Shown here piece after piece: positions 17,416 through 26,578 of a stretch of 64,000 bases of DNA. This DNA comes from Labilibaculum sp. (GTDB taxonomy: Bacteria > Bacteroidota > Bacteroidia > Bacteroidales > Marinifilaceae), in assembly GCA_016342745.1 (NCBI GenBank), contig JAEINT010000012.1:112070-176069 (forward strand). The letters run 5' to 3'. The notes under the pieces were generated by a model. The model saw nothing but the letters and a program-made list of their open reading frames with translations, made no database searches and was not told the origin of the DNA. Position 1 is the first letter of the stretch. Each line of letters starts with the position of its first letter. The position numbers and the translations under genes are program-made.

Positions 17416-18069
17416 ATGAATAAACATCTACTCCTTTTACTTTCTTGTATTTTCATTTTTCAATTCGGTTATACTCAAGCCAAATCGGAAATAAATAATT
17501 ACCCTAACTGGGGCATAATGCAATACAAAGTTATCACTGAAGATAATGTATCAGAAAATGAAATATATCAGAATGAATTATTTCAAAAAGGAAAATTAAC
17601 CACGAAAGAGAACCTTGAATTAAACGCTCTTAAATTTCGCTATAATATTAAAAAAGATGAAATTGAATGTAGAGTTGGTACACAGCATAGCATTATTAAC
17701 TTTCCTCAAGCAATAAAAGAAATCAGCATTGATGGAACTTGTTACGAATATCAAAAATATCTTGTTAAAAAAGATACTACTAAAGGCTATTTACTAAAGC
17801 TACATGGAGGAGATCAAACTATTTATGCAAAATATTACATTCCAAAAAATAAAACAATTGCCCCTGCAAGTAAAACTTATTATTTACTGAAAAATAAAGG
17901 GCAGCTTCCTAAAAAGATTAGTTCGATAAAAAGCACAATTACGAACCATTTTGGAAAACAAGAAAAAGAAATTCGGGAATATGACAGAAAGAATAATATC
18001 AACTGGAATAACCCAATGGATTTAAAAAAGTTAATTAGCTACCTTTCAAGTTTAAAACAGACAATGTAG
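17416..18069 (+). CDS. Hypothetical secreted protein
   Basis: 217 residues from the ATG at 17416. The frame stays open upstream to 17230, but that ATG lies inside the msrA terminator hairpin, while 17416 begins a canonical signal peptide (MNKHLLLLLSCIFIF, cleavage near residue 22). The mature protein is lysine- and asparagine-rich with alternating beta-type segments and no recognised motif. Its 3' end overlaps the converging menE gene by 35 bp. Function unknown; probably periplasmic or surface-bound. Confidence 0.6.
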   Translation: MNKHLLLLLSCIFIFQFGYTQAKSEINNYPNWGIMQYKVITEDNVSENEIYQNELFQKGKLTTKENLELNALKFRYNIKKDEIECRVGTQHSIINFPQAIKEISIDGTCYEYQKYLVKKDTTKGYLLKLHGGDQTIYAKYYIPKNKTIAPASKTYYLLKNKGQLPKKISSIKSTITNHFGKQEKEIREYDRKNNINWNNPMDLKKLISYLSSLKQTM

Positions 18070-19114
18070 CCTCTCTTTTCAATTTCCCATTTGGAGTTTT
18101 AATAAATTCTTTAATGAAAAATATATATCTGGCTTGTTCGAACTTATCGAGCAAGCCTTTCATTTTTTCTTGAAGTTCCAATTTATCCTTTTCTGTAGCT
18201 ATTGGATTTTCTACGAGTAAGACTAGCTTCTGCCCTAACTTTTCATCTGGTACTCCAGCTAAAAAAAATGGCGCAGAAATCACATTCTGCAGTTTTGCTT
18301 CAATTGTTTCTGGGAACAATTTGATACCTCCTGAATTTACAACATTGTCGTACCGCCCAAGCCAAGTAAATTGTTTATCATCAATTAAATCAACAACATC
18401 GTTGGTTACAATTGGTAAGGATAAAACCTGAGGTGCATTAATTTTCAAACAACTTCTCTCATCGAGAGAAAATGTGACATCGCCTAAACCTTTAAAATAT
18501 TTGGATTGATTTGGTCCATTTAAAGGTTTAATTGCCACATGGGAAACCGTTTCAGTCATTCCATAACTAGAAAAACAACTTGTAGTCAAATTCTGAATTT
18601 GCTTTTCTAGTTTGACATCAACTGCTCCTCCTCCTATCAGCAAATTATTAATTAATCCTAATGTACTAGGTGATTTTAGGCTATTAACCAATTGAAGTGG
18701 AACCATAGCTGCAAAATCCACTTTAGTGTTGATACTTTCCAAAGGATTTCCATTTGGATCAACTAAAATTAGGTTTAGTTGCCACAAAAAGGCACGAACA
18801 ATCATCATTTTACCAGCAATATAGTTTGCTGATAAACAAAGAAGTGCTGATTGCCCATTCTCAAAACCAAAAAAATCGCCTGTTAGCTTTGCTGAATTTA
18901 GCATCTTCTGTTTAGAGAGTGTAACTTCTTTGGGCACACCTGTGGAACCTGACGTTTTTGCAATAACAGAATCTTTTGAATCGAACCATTCTAAAATAAA
19001 AGCATAAACATCTCTCTCCCATTGAAAAGAGCTATTGTTTACACGTTCCTCGCAATGATGGTATAGTGCCTCACCTGCAAAATATTTCCCATTTATGGTC
19101 AATTCCTCTTTCAT
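18035..19114 (-). CDS. menE: o-Succinylbenzoate--CoA ligase
   Basis: 359 residues, short for the ANL superfamily but usual for Bacteroidota MenE. The AMP-binding P-loop TSGSTGVPKEVTLSK is at about residues 56-70. SSYGMTETVSH near 194-204 and the LGRYDNVVNSGGIKLFPE hinge near 272-289 follow, and the catalytic lysine sits in TPNGKLKRE near the C-terminus. It activates o-succinylbenzoate to its CoA thioester in menaquinone synthesis. It lies 6 bp downstream of menC, so it is the last gene of menA-menC-menE. The 3' end overlaps the converging unknown secreted gene by 35 bp. Confidence 0.92.
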   Translation of the reverse strand: MKEELTINGKYFAGEALYHHCEERVNNSSFQWERDVYAFILEWFDSKDSVIAKTSGSTGVPKEVTLSKQKMLNSAKLTGDFFGFENGQSALLCLSANYIAGKMMIVRAFLWQLNLILVDPNGNPLESINTKVDFAAMVPLQLVNSLKSPSTLGLINNLLIGGGAVDVKLEKQIQNLTTSCFSSYGMTETVSHVAIKPLNGPNQSKYFKGLGDVTFSLDERSCLKINAPQVLSLPIVTNDVVDLIDDKQFTWLGRYDNVVNSGGIKLFPETIEAKLQNVISAPFFLAGVPDEKLGQKLVLLVENPIATEKDKLELQEKMKGLLDKFEQARYIFFIKEFIKTPNGKLKREATLSVLNLKGS

Positions 19115-19120
19115 ATAACT

Positions 19121-20167
19121 TCAGAAATTAAGTTCCCACTTATTAGTCGTATTAAAAGCTAGCAAGCCTTTTTCCATATACAAAGGAGATACAATATTAT
19201 TCGTATAAATTTGCCCTGTACCGAGTCCTTGTGGCATTGAATTGCTTAAGGTATAAGTCCATTGGGCAATTGCATTCAGGCCGATATTCGATTCTAAAGC
19301 AGAAGTTATCCACCAAGGAATATTTCGTTCATTTGCTAAAGTAATCCATTCTTCACTTCCTCTGATCCCACCTAATAAACTTGGCTTAAGAATAATATAC
19401 TGAGGCTTAATTGTATCCAGTAATTCACGCTTCGTTTCGATCTCATGAATTCCGATTAACTCCTCATCTAAAGCAATTGGTAGCGGGGTTTTCACGCACA
19501 ATTCAGCCATCTCGTTCCATTGACCAGCTTTTATTGGTTGCTCGATTGAATGTAAATCATAATGTGCTAATTGTTTTAATTTATCCAACGAATTCTTAGG
19601 TGAAAATGCTCCATTAGCATCTACTCTTAATTCAATTTGATCAACTGAAAATTCTTTTCTAATCGATTCTAAAAGCTTAATTTCATCATCAAAATTGATT
19701 GCTCCTATCTTAAGCTTTAAACAATTAAAACCATCTTCCAATTTTTGTTGAATCTGCTCTTTCATAAAGACTGAATCCCCCATCCAAACAAGGCCATTAA
19801 TGGAAATTTGTGCAAGTCCTTTCGTAAATTCTGATGGAAACAACAGCTTACTCCCATTCGATTTTAAATCCAGAAAGGCAGTTTCTAACCCAAAATAAAT
19901 TGAAGGCCAATTCTTTAATCCATTCTCAAGATAGTACCAAAAATCATCAATATTTTCACAAACCTCTTTTATTTTATCTTCGTATCCTGGCCTGTCATCA
20001 GAACTCAAACCTTGAATGATAGAACACTCCCCAATTCCTTTAACAGAAGGTTTTTGATCATCCCAAACTCGAATGAACCAAGAATCTTTCTTTGTTAAAA
20101 CCCCTCTAGAGGTTCCACTTGGACGTTTAAAATCTAAAGAATAATAATGAAAATCAGCTTTTAGCAT
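19121..20167 (-). CDS. menC: o-Succinylbenzoate synthase
   Basis: 348 residues, enolase superfamily. The catalytic lysine pair is in CLKLKIGAINFDDE near residue 145. Metal ligands are in LRVDANGAF, SIEQPI and ALDEELIG, and the second catalytic lysine is in YIILKPSLLGG near 259. It dehydrates SHCHC to o-succinylbenzoate, the step before MenE. Spacing is 3 bp after menA and 6 bp before menE, so the three genes are one operon. Confidence 0.93.
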   Translation of the reverse strand: MLKADFHYYSLDFKRPSGTSRGVLTKKDSWFIRVWDDQKPSVKGIGECSIIQGLSSDDRPGYEDKIKEVCENIDDFWYYLENGLKNWPSIYFGLETAFLDLKSNGSKLLFPSEFTKGLAQISINGLVWMGDSVFMKEQIQQKLEDGFNCLKLKIGAINFDDEIKLLESIRKEFSVDQIELRVDANGAFSPKNSLDKLKQLAHYDLHSIEQPIKAGQWNEMAELCVKTPLPIALDEELIGIHEIETKRELLDTIKPQYIILKPSLLGGIRGSEEWITLANERNIPWWITSALESNIGLNAIAQWTYTLSNSMPQGLGTGQIYTNNIVSPLYMEKGLLAFNTTNKWELNF

Positions 20168-20170
20168 TTC

Positions 20171-21082
20171 TTAAAATAATTTTAGAATTAATCCAAGGCC
20201 AAAACACAAACTAAATAAGAATGTACTAATGGCTAATTTTTTTAATTCTGGATCTAGTTCTCTTGAATTGACATTTTTAATTACCACAATAATATTTCTG
20301 ATAAAGAATGGAAAACTAAACAAAAACAACAACTGTAGAGCCGAATCCCATTTAAAGAAAGTATATAAGCATGCAGAAAGCATTGCAATAAATATTAAAG
20401 TCAAATGGTATATTTTAGCTTTTTCAGCTCCCATTTTGACAACAATGGTTATTTTTCCTGTTTTGCTATCATTTTCAACATCACGCATATTATTTAAATT
20501 TAATACACCGACACTTAGCAAGCCAATTGATATTGCTGGCAATACTGTTATCCAATTTAAACTACCTGTATGCAGAAAATAAGTTCCAAGTACGCCCACT
20601 AAACCAAAAAACAAGAAGACAAATAAATCTCCAAAACCACTATAGCCATACGGGTTTTTACCCATTGTATAATTTATAGCTGCGCCTATTGCTAAAACTC
20701 CAACACCCAAAAGAATTAATCCTTCTTGCAGACTAATTAGTTGTAGACCTTCATAAATTAGATATGAGCCTGTTATCAGCGAAAGCGCAATAAATACGAA
20801 TAGCATCTTTTTCATTTCTAATTTACTGATAACGCCACTTTGCACAGCTCTTTCTGGACCAATTCTATTCTTATTATCAGCACCAGAAATTGAATCGCCT
20901 AAATCATTTGCCAGATTAGACAGTATCTGTAAAAATAATGTGGTTAGCGTAGCTAAAATAAAGATTTTCACGCTAAACTTATCTTCCGAAGCAGCCAAAA
21001 AGCTCCCCAGAAAAATACTTGATAATGCCAATGGCAACGTTCTCAATCGAAATGCATGAATCCATGCTTTGGTTTTACTCAT
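20171..21082 (-). CDS. menA: 1,4-Dihydroxy-2-naphthoate polyprenyltransferase
   Basis: 303 residues, about eight to nine membrane helices, UbiA superfamily. The prenyl-diphosphate-binding motif NLANDLGDSISGADNKNRIG near residues 56-75 contains the NDxxDxxxD-type acidic cluster. A second motif, NNMRDVENDSKTGK, near 198-211 is the second Asp-rich site. It joins the polyprenyl tail to DHNA in the cytoplasmic membrane, making demethylmenaquinone. It heads the menA-menC-menE unit and is separated from the upstream gene by a terminator at 21137-21166. Confidence 0.94.
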   Translation of the reverse strand: MSKTKAWIHAFRLRTLPLALSSIFLGSFLAASEDKFSVKIFILATLTTLFLQILSNLANDLGDSISGADNKNRIGPERAVQSGVISKLEMKKMLFVFIALSLITGSYLIYEGLQLISLQEGLILLGVGVLAIGAAINYTMGKNPYGYSGFGDLFVFLFFGLVGVLGTYFLHTGSLNWITVLPAISIGLLSVGVLNLNNMRDVENDSKTGKITIVVKMGAEKAKIYHLTLIFIAMLSACLYTFFKWDSALQLLFLFSFPFFIRNIIVVIKNVNSRELDPELKKLAISTFLFSLCFGLGLILKLF

Positions 21083-21136
21083 AAATAGTAGAAAAATTGA
21101 AATTCAAAGTTAAAAAATTGCCTGCACACTGCAAGA

Positions 21137-21166
21137 CAAAAAAAGAGTGATGCTAAGCATCACTCC
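21137..21166 (-). terminator. Intrinsic terminator after the Tat-signal protein gene
   Basis: Perfect 9-bp stem GAGTGATGC/GCATCACTC with a TAA loop. On the minus strand it is followed by seven T residues. It lies between the small Tat-signal gene and menA. Confidence 0.85.
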
Positions 21167-21210
21167 ATAATTTCCATAGGAAATGTAATAATTAAAGATA
21201 AAAAAGGTTT

Positions 21211-21579
21211 TTAAGCTTCCAATTCAGGCGTTATCGCATCGGCAAATTGTTTTGAAAGAGCAATGTACTCCTGCTTAAAATCATCCTCTTTCAAATATTC
21301 TTTAATTTGCTCTTGCCAACCATCAGCCTGAGCTGACAATTCCATTATTTTATGCTTGTTACTAACATCAGCATTATTAATTTTCTCATTTTCTACAACC
21401 TCAATGTATTCATTCACCCAAACCTTATAATTTTCCAAAAATTGACGTCGATCTTGTTTCGATGAAAAACGATTTGGATTAATATCCGCAAAAGCTTCCT
21501 TATCAATTAAAGTAGCAGCACCAACTGCAACCCCTAATTTCTGAAGAAAACCTCGTCTGCTTGTGTTTTTATTACTCAT
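21211..21579 (-). CDS. Small Tat-signal protein of unknown function
   Basis: 122 residues. SRRGFLQKLG at residues 7-16 is a clear twin-arginine signal, followed by a hydrophobic VAVGAATLI segment. The mature part (about 90 residues) is charged and predicted helical, with no cysteines and no known cofactor motif. Tat export normally carries pre-folded or cofactor-bound proteins or their partners, so it might escort or stabilise another Tat substrate; this is inference. It has its own terminator and sits between men genes and an HD protein gene in the opposite direction. Confidence 0.65.
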   Translation of the reverse strand: MSNKNTSRRGFLQKLGVAVGAATLIDKEAFADINPNRFSSKQDRRQFLENYKVWVNEYIEVVENEKINNADVSNKHKIMELSAQADGWQEQIKEYLKEDDFKQEYIALSKQFADAITPELEA

Positions 21580-21724
21580 TTCATATAGTTTAAGACTTTC
21601 AAGTCTTAAATCTACTATATTAAATTAGTTTAAAAAAGAATAGCAATTAGAATTTGAGTCTCATAGATTGAAAAACTATCTTAAAGATCATAAAAAGCAG
21701 TTTCAAAAATAAAAGTAACAAAAC

Positions 21725-22324
21725 ATGATGCTCATGACTAACAAACATATACCAACACGCGAAGAAGCATTCACTTTACTGAAAAAATACACCAAGTCTG
21801 AAAGCTTAAGAAAACATGGACTAGCGGTTGAAGCGGTTATGCGATACTATGCTAAGAAGTACAATGAAGATGAAGAAAAGTGGGGCGTAATTGGCCTTGT
21901 ACATGATTTAGATTGGGATCAATTTCCAGAGGATCATTGCAATAAAACAAGAGAAATTCTGGAGCAGGAAAATTGGCCAGAAGAGTACATTAGAGCCATT
22001 CAAAGTCATGCATGGCTAACCTGCACAGAAGTTGAACCAAAAAGCCTATTAGAAAAAACACTTTATGCTGTTGATGAATTAACTGGATTGGTTACTACTA
22101 CAGCTTTAATTCGTCCTTCTAAATCGGTTATGGATGTTAAAGTTAAATCGGTAAAAAGAAACTGGAAAAACAAACGTTTTGCAGCTGGAGTTGACCGAAC
22201 TGTTATTGCGCGTGGAGCTGAAATGCTAGATATCGAACTTGAAGACTTAATTCATGATTGCATTAAAGGAATGCAGAAGGTTGCTAGTGAGCTAGGCTTA
22301 AATGGAAGTGATCTAAATACTTAA
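21725..22324 (+). CDS. HD-domain phosphohydrolase-like protein
   Basis: 199 residues. The HD metal-site pattern is visible: SLRKHGLAVEAVMRYY (first His), LVHDLDWDQFPEDH (the HD pair near residue 59), AIQSHAW (third His) and an Asp in AVDELTGLV. This matches small stand-alone HD proteins of Bacteroidota and Firmicutes, whose substrates are mostly unknown (nucleotides or phosphomonoesters are typical). No signal peptide. Several in-frame Met codons occur at the N-terminus (residues 1, 2 and 4), so the exact start is uncertain by a few residues. Confidence 0.78.
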   Translation: MMLMTNKHIPTREEAFTLLKKYTKSESLRKHGLAVEAVMRYYAKKYNEDEEKWGVIGLVHDLDWDQFPEDHCNKTREILEQENWPEEYIRAIQSHAWLTCTEVEPKSLLEKTLYAVDELTGLVTTTALIRPSKSVMDVKVKSVKRNWKNKRFAAGVDRTVIARGAEMLDIELEDLIHDCIKGMQKVASELGLNGSDLNT

Positions 22325-22394
22325 GTACTAAAACAAATTCAAAAACTCTTTCGTAGTAGTACGAAAGCAATTCATTTAATCTAAACATGACAAT

Positions 22395-24263
22395 ATGCCA
22401 AAATTATCATATTTACTCTTCGTTTATTTTATTTTATCCATTCCAAACAATACCTTTTCAACTAAATTATTTGCTCAAGAACAAAATAATTCAGAGCAAA
22501 ATGTTTTAGTACTTCATAGCTATCACCAGGGACTGGCATGGACTGACAGCATTACTAATGGAATACGCGCCGTTTTTAAAGACCGACCAGATATTAATCT
22601 CATTTTTGAATATCTAGACACTAAGCGGAATTATAATGAAGAGTATTTTACCGCTTTGCAAAACATCTACAAAGTAAAAGCCAAACAAATTCCTTTTCAA
22701 GCAATTATTACCAGCGACAATGCTGCTTTTACTTTTATGAAAGATCATGGAAGCAAATTCTATCCAGACATTCCTGTTATTTATTGTGGCGTAAATGATC
22801 TTGATCGAAATATACTAAAGGACTATCCCAACTTTTTTGGCTATGGAGAAAAAGCTGACCATCATGGTACACTATCTTCAATAAAAAAAATATTTCCAGA
22901 AAGAAAAAATATTTTCATTATCAATGATAACACGCTTACTGGAAAAGCTATTCAAAGAGAGTTAGACGGAATTATTGAAGAATTTGAAGATGTTAATTTT
23001 GAATCTATTTCAGAATTCACAATGGAGAGTTTGCAACAAACCATACGAAATTTAGATGATAGCTATGTAATTTACCTACTTGTTGTTAACAGAGATAAGA
23101 ACGGAAACTTCATATCCTACCAAAAAGGAATAACACAAATTAAAGAAGTAGCACATGTTCCAATATTCGGTTCTTGGGATTTTTACCTAAATAAAGGTTT
23201 ATTTGGGGGTAAAATTACAAGAGGATACGAACAAGGCAGTAGAGCAGCAACCCTTGCATTAAAATTAATGCAAGAATCATTCACCAACGACATACCGCAA
23301 TTCAACTATTTACCTAGCACCTATGTTTTTGATCATAATGAATTGATTAAATTTGATATCTCTATAAATCAATTACCCGAAAATAGCATAATCTTAAATG
23401 AACCAAAAGATTTAAGCTTACTTATAAAAATTAGCCTTATCAGTATAATCATATTGATTTTAGTCGTGCTAAGTTTAATAATTTGGTTAAAAATCAAACA
23501 AAAAAGAGCCATTGTACTACAAAATTTAGTCCTTGAAAAAACATCAAAATTAAATGAAACAAATCAAGAACTTGAAAAAGTAATACAAAACAAAGACAAA
23601 TTTTTCTCCATTCTTGCACATGACCTAAGAGGCTCTATTGGCGTAATTTTAAACCTTTCTAGCTTTATAAATAATGAAGAAATTGAAATAAGCGAAGAAG
23701 AAAAAAATGAATTCAATAGAGACATATTTCATGTAGTTACGAGAACAAGTACTTTACTAGAAGATTTATTTTATTGGGGTACCAATCAAATAAAAGGTGG
23801 CCCAGAGCTAGACTATTCACAATTTGATATTAATGAGGTTTTACAAGAAATATCCAAAACATTTAAAATTAACCTAAGCGACGTATCTTTTGAAATTGAC
23901 GATTCTTCTGAATTGAAAATCAATAGTGATTTAAACATTTGCAAGTTTATATTTCGCAACATTATTCAAAATGCAATAAAATATAGTAATAAGGGAGGTT
24001 GCGTGTGGATCCGATCCTATACTAAGGAGAATAAATTTTATATTGAGGTAAAGGATCAAGGTATTGGTATGTCAAAAGAAATTATTGAAAGCATTTACCA
24101 AAAAAATCCAATTAGAATAGAAGGATTATCAGGACAAAAAACAACTGGCTTAGGGCTTCCTACTGTTCTTGATTATTTAGACATATTAGAAGGTGAGTTA
24201 TTAATTAAAAGCGAGCCAGACAAAGGATCAACATTTACGATTGTATTGAAGAACAAAAATTAA
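22395..24263 (+). CDS. Sensor histidine kinase with ABC-type substrate-binding sensor domain
   Basis: 622 residues: signal peptide (1-27), a periplasmic domain (about 35-320) starting VLVLHSYHQGLAWTDSI like the ABC substrate-binding proteins often fused to Bacteroidota kinases, one membrane helix (about 345-368), a coiled coil, HisKA with phospho-acceptor His in ILAHDLRGSIG (about 412), and HATPase_c with N-box IIQNAIKYS, G1 DQGIGM and G2 TTGLGLPTV. It phosphorylates an unlinked response regulator, since none is adjacent and no receiver domain is fused. The ligand is unknown; family members bind small solutes. Confidence 0.88.
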   Translation: MPKLSYLLFVYFILSIPNNTFSTKLFAQEQNNSEQNVLVLHSYHQGLAWTDSITNGIRAVFKDRPDINLIFEYLDTKRNYNEEYFTALQNIYKVKAKQIPFQAIITSDNAAFTFMKDHGSKFYPDIPVIYCGVNDLDRNILKDYPNFFGYGEKADHHGTLSSIKKIFPERKNIFIINDNTLTGKAIQRELDGIIEEFEDVNFESISEFTMESLQQTIRNLDDSYVIYLLVVNRDKNGNFISYQKGITQIKEVAHVPIFGSWDFYLNKGLFGGKITRGYEQGSRAATLALKLMQESFTNDIPQFNYLPSTYVFDHNELIKFDISINQLPENSIILNEPKDLSLLIKISLISIIILILVVLSLIIWLKIKQKRAIVLQNLVLEKTSKLNETNQELEKVIQNKDKFFSILAHDLRGSIGVILNLSSFINNEEIEISEEEKNEFNRDIFHVVTRTSTLLEDLFYWGTNQIKGGPELDYSQFDINEVLQEISKTFKINLSDVSFEIDDSSELKINSDLNICKFIFRNIIQNAIKYSNKGGCVWIRSYTKENKFYIEVKDQGIGMSKEIIESIYQKNPIRIEGLSGQKTTGLGLPTVLDYLDILEGELLIKSEPDKGSTFTIVLKNKN

Positions 24264-24272
24264 AAAAGATCC

Positions 24273-24764
24273 TTAAACTTGTCTACCGTAATAAACATGG
24301 CTGCACCACCTGCCATCAATATTAGCTATATTGGGAAGAGTGGCCCAACGTTCAAAACCATATTTCTCCAGTAATTTAATGCTGGCGATATTGGGTTCCA
24401 ATAGAATGGCAAATAAATTTTTGAAATTGTACTTTGACGCATGAGTGATGGCAAACTCCATTAAACGAGCGCCTATGCCTTTTCTTAAATGATCTTCGTG
24501 CAGATAATAGCTTATTTCTGCAGCTGTTTTCAAAGCTCTACGCCCAGATCGATAGATCGAATAACACATCCAACCAAGTACGATCCCATTCTCTTCAACA
24601 ACAAAAACAGGATGCGTATCAGGTTTATGTGAATCGAACCAATTTCTGCGCTCCTCCATATCAATTTCATCTAAATCAGCAGTACAATATCGTTTACGAA
24701 CCGCTTGATTGTATATTTCGTTGATTACGGAAAGATCTGAAGAGTTGGCTAAGCGAATGTTCAT
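24273..24764 (-). CDS. GNAT N-acetyltransferase, phosphinothricin acetyltransferase-like
   Basis: 163 residues, single GNAT domain. The acetyl-CoA pyrophosphate loop is in HLRKGIGARLMEF near 94-106, preceded by the EISYYLHED strand. The C-terminal LEKYGFERWATLPNIANIDGRW...YYGR is the pattern of Pat/Bar-like acetyltransferases, which acetylate small amines including methionine sulfoximine-like compounds. It converges on the sensor kinase gene with a 9-bp gap. The true substrate is not known. Confidence 0.82.
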   Translation of the reverse strand: MNIRLANSSDLSVINEIYNQAVRKRYCTADLDEIDMEERRNWFDSHKPDTHPVFVVEENGIVLGWMCYSIYRSGRRALKTAAEISYYLHEDHLRKGIGARLMEFAITHASKYNFKNLFAILLEPNIASIKLLEKYGFERWATLPNIANIDGRWCSHVYYGRQV

Positions 24765-24924
24765 TGTGTTTCTTTTTGATATTGAGTGTTCAAGATAATA
24801 AAAATATAGATTTACGAAACCCTACACCGAAAGCTTTTGGTGCCCTTGAAGAAGGCTCTGTAAAAAACGACGAAAGGCATCCAAAAATGGTCTTATAGTT
24901 ATCCATATGCTTTATTCCGAATCT

Positions 24925-25584
24925 CTATTTAGGAGCAATATTCTTAATGAAAATGTGATTTATTTCATCATCTTGTAAGTATTCTATGTCTTCGTTAAAC
25001 TCTTCTTCGTCAGTATTATTCTCAGCAGCCTGAGGTATCTTCTTATAGCCACATCTGGCAAAGAATAGGTTAAGTCTTTCTTGTGCTTTGTCGTATTTTT
25101 TGTCGTCGGCGATTCCTTCGAAACCTATAGGAAAACTTTTAAAAGCCACATAAGCACAGGTCGATTTAAAGTAGATATCTAAACTATTTAAAACATATTT
25201 ACCATATCCTTTAGCTCTGTATTTTTCTTTAATCTCCAATCGATTGACAAGCAAAATATTCATATTAAAACTATCGCCCACCAATTCTACAAGCTGATCA
25301 CTAACATTAGAATAGGTATCGTCTAATATAGCCTTACCCACCGCAAGAGATGAAGAAGATTTATCAAAAGCTTCCATTAAACTTGTATGCCCAGCTTCGA
25401 AATTCAAGTCATACATCTCTAAACAAATCGTTCCAATCTCGACCTCATCCAAATCATAATTATCAAATTCATCATATGAATGTATTAAGATCTTTCCCTC
25501 ATAAGTCGTCATATTCGGGTGAGAAGCATAATCTACATCTAACAAATGCGAAAAACGGTATTCTACTCTAACATTTTCGTCCAT
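24925..25584 (-). CDS. GNAT-like acetyltransferase of unknown substrate
   Basis: 219 residues from the ATG at 25584; the frame extends to a TTG at 25611, but ATG is preferred. A single GNAT A-motif, LEIKEKYRAKGYGKYVLNSL, is visible near residue 125. The flanking regions are unusually long and acidic, with a Glu/Asp-rich C-terminal segment (about 190-212). The only evidence for function is the acetyl-CoA loop. It lies just downstream of menB but beyond a strong terminator, so it is not part of the men unit. Confidence 0.55.
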   Translation of the reverse strand: MDENVRVEYRFSHLLDVDYASHPNMTTYEGKILIHSYDEFDNYDLDEVEIGTICLEMYDLNFEAGHTSLMEAFDKSSSSLAVGKAILDDTYSNVSDQLVELVGDSFNMNILLVNRLEIKEKYRAKGYGKYVLNSLDIYFKSTCAYVAFKSFPIGFEGIADDKKYDKAQERLNLFFARCGYKKIPQAAENNTDEEEFNEDIEYLQDDEINHIFIKNIAPK

Positions 25585-25699
25585 ATATTCACTATTTTTA
25601 TTGAGGTGCAAAGGAAGTAAAAACCTCTAGAATAGTAAACATACATTCACTTCCTTTTATTTCTTAGTGTGCATTTTTCGTGTTCTACATCATTCAATT

Positions 25700-25736
25700 A
25701 AAAATGGCCATCAGAATTATCCAATGGCCATTTTAC
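25700..25736. terminator. Intrinsic terminator after menB
   Basis: Perfect 11-bp stem AAAATGGCCAT/ATGGCCATTTT with a 12-nt loop. The T-run on the minus strand lies 18 bp past the menB stop codon. Confidence 0.8.
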
Positions 25737-25753
25737 TATTTTCAATTTCTGAA

Positions 25754-26578
25754 TTATCCTGGAAATTTTGGGAATTTCTGGAAATCAGGATCACGTTTTT
25801 CAAGGAATGCATTCTTTCCTTCTTGTGCCTCTTCCATCAAGTAATACATCATAGTAGCATCACCTGCGAATTCCATTAAACCACGCTGTCCGTCTAATTC
25901 AGCATTTAAACCACGCTTAATCATACGTAAAGCCATTGGGCTACGCATCAACATCGTTTTACACCAATCAACAGTTTCGTCTTCCAATTGCTCCAAAGGA
26001 ACTACCTTATTTACCATCCCCATATCTTCAGCCTCGGCAGCAGTATATTGCTTGCAAAGGAACCAGATTTCACGAGCTTTTTTCTGCCCTACGTGACGAG
26101 CTAAATAAGACGAACCAAATCCTGCATCGAAACTACCTACTTTTGGTCCAGTCTGACCGAATTTTGCATTATCAGAAGCGATTGTTAAATCACAAACGAT
26201 GTGCAACACATGACCACCGCCAATAGCATATCCATTTACCATTGCAATAACCGGTTTCGGCATTGAACGAATCGCTTTATGCAAATCTAAAACATTCAAA
26301 CGAGGCACTCCATGGTCATCGATATAACCACCAACACCTTTAACATTCTGATCTCCACCAGAACAGAATGCTTTATCACCAGTTCCTGTAAAAACAATAA
26401 CACCAATATCGCTGCGTTCACGGCAAATATCCATCGCATCCAACATGTCAAAGTTGGTTTGCGGACGAAATGCATTATAGACCTCAGGTCGGTTGATTGT
26501 AATTTTTGCAATCCCTTCGAAAAACTCGAATTTAATGTCTTCGTATTCTTTAATGGTAGTCCAGTTTCTTGTTGTCAT
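25754..26578 (-). CDS. menB: 1,4-Dihydroxy-2-naphthoyl-CoA synthase
   Basis: 274 residues, crotonase superfamily; ring-closes o-succinylbenzoyl-CoA. Oxyanion-hole segments [12 protein letters not shown] and [11 protein letters not shown], and the MenB-specific [19 protein letters not shown] with catalytic Asp, are all present. The length fits the family. The start overlaps the menD stop by 4 bp (ATGA-type coupling), and a terminator follows, so menB ends the thioesterase-menF-menD-menB block. Confidence 0.97.
   Translation of the reverse strand: MTTRNWTTIKEYEDIKFEFFEGIAKITINRPEVYNAFRPQTNFDMLDAMDICRERSDIGVIVFTGTGDKAFCSGGDQNVKGVGGYIDDHGVPRLNVLDLHKAIRSMPKPVIAMVNGYAIGGGHVLHIVCDLTIASDNAKFGQTGPKVGSFDAGFGSSYLARHVGQKKAREIWFLCKQYTAAEAEDMGMVNKVVPLEQLEDETVDWCKTMLMRSPMALRMIKRGLNAELDGQRGLMEFAGDATMMYYLMEEAQEGKNAFLEKRDPDFQKFPKFPG

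Noticed and set aside
25936..26226. 96-residue plus-strand frame inside menB
   Set aside because: Antisense shadow of a clear MenB coding sequence.
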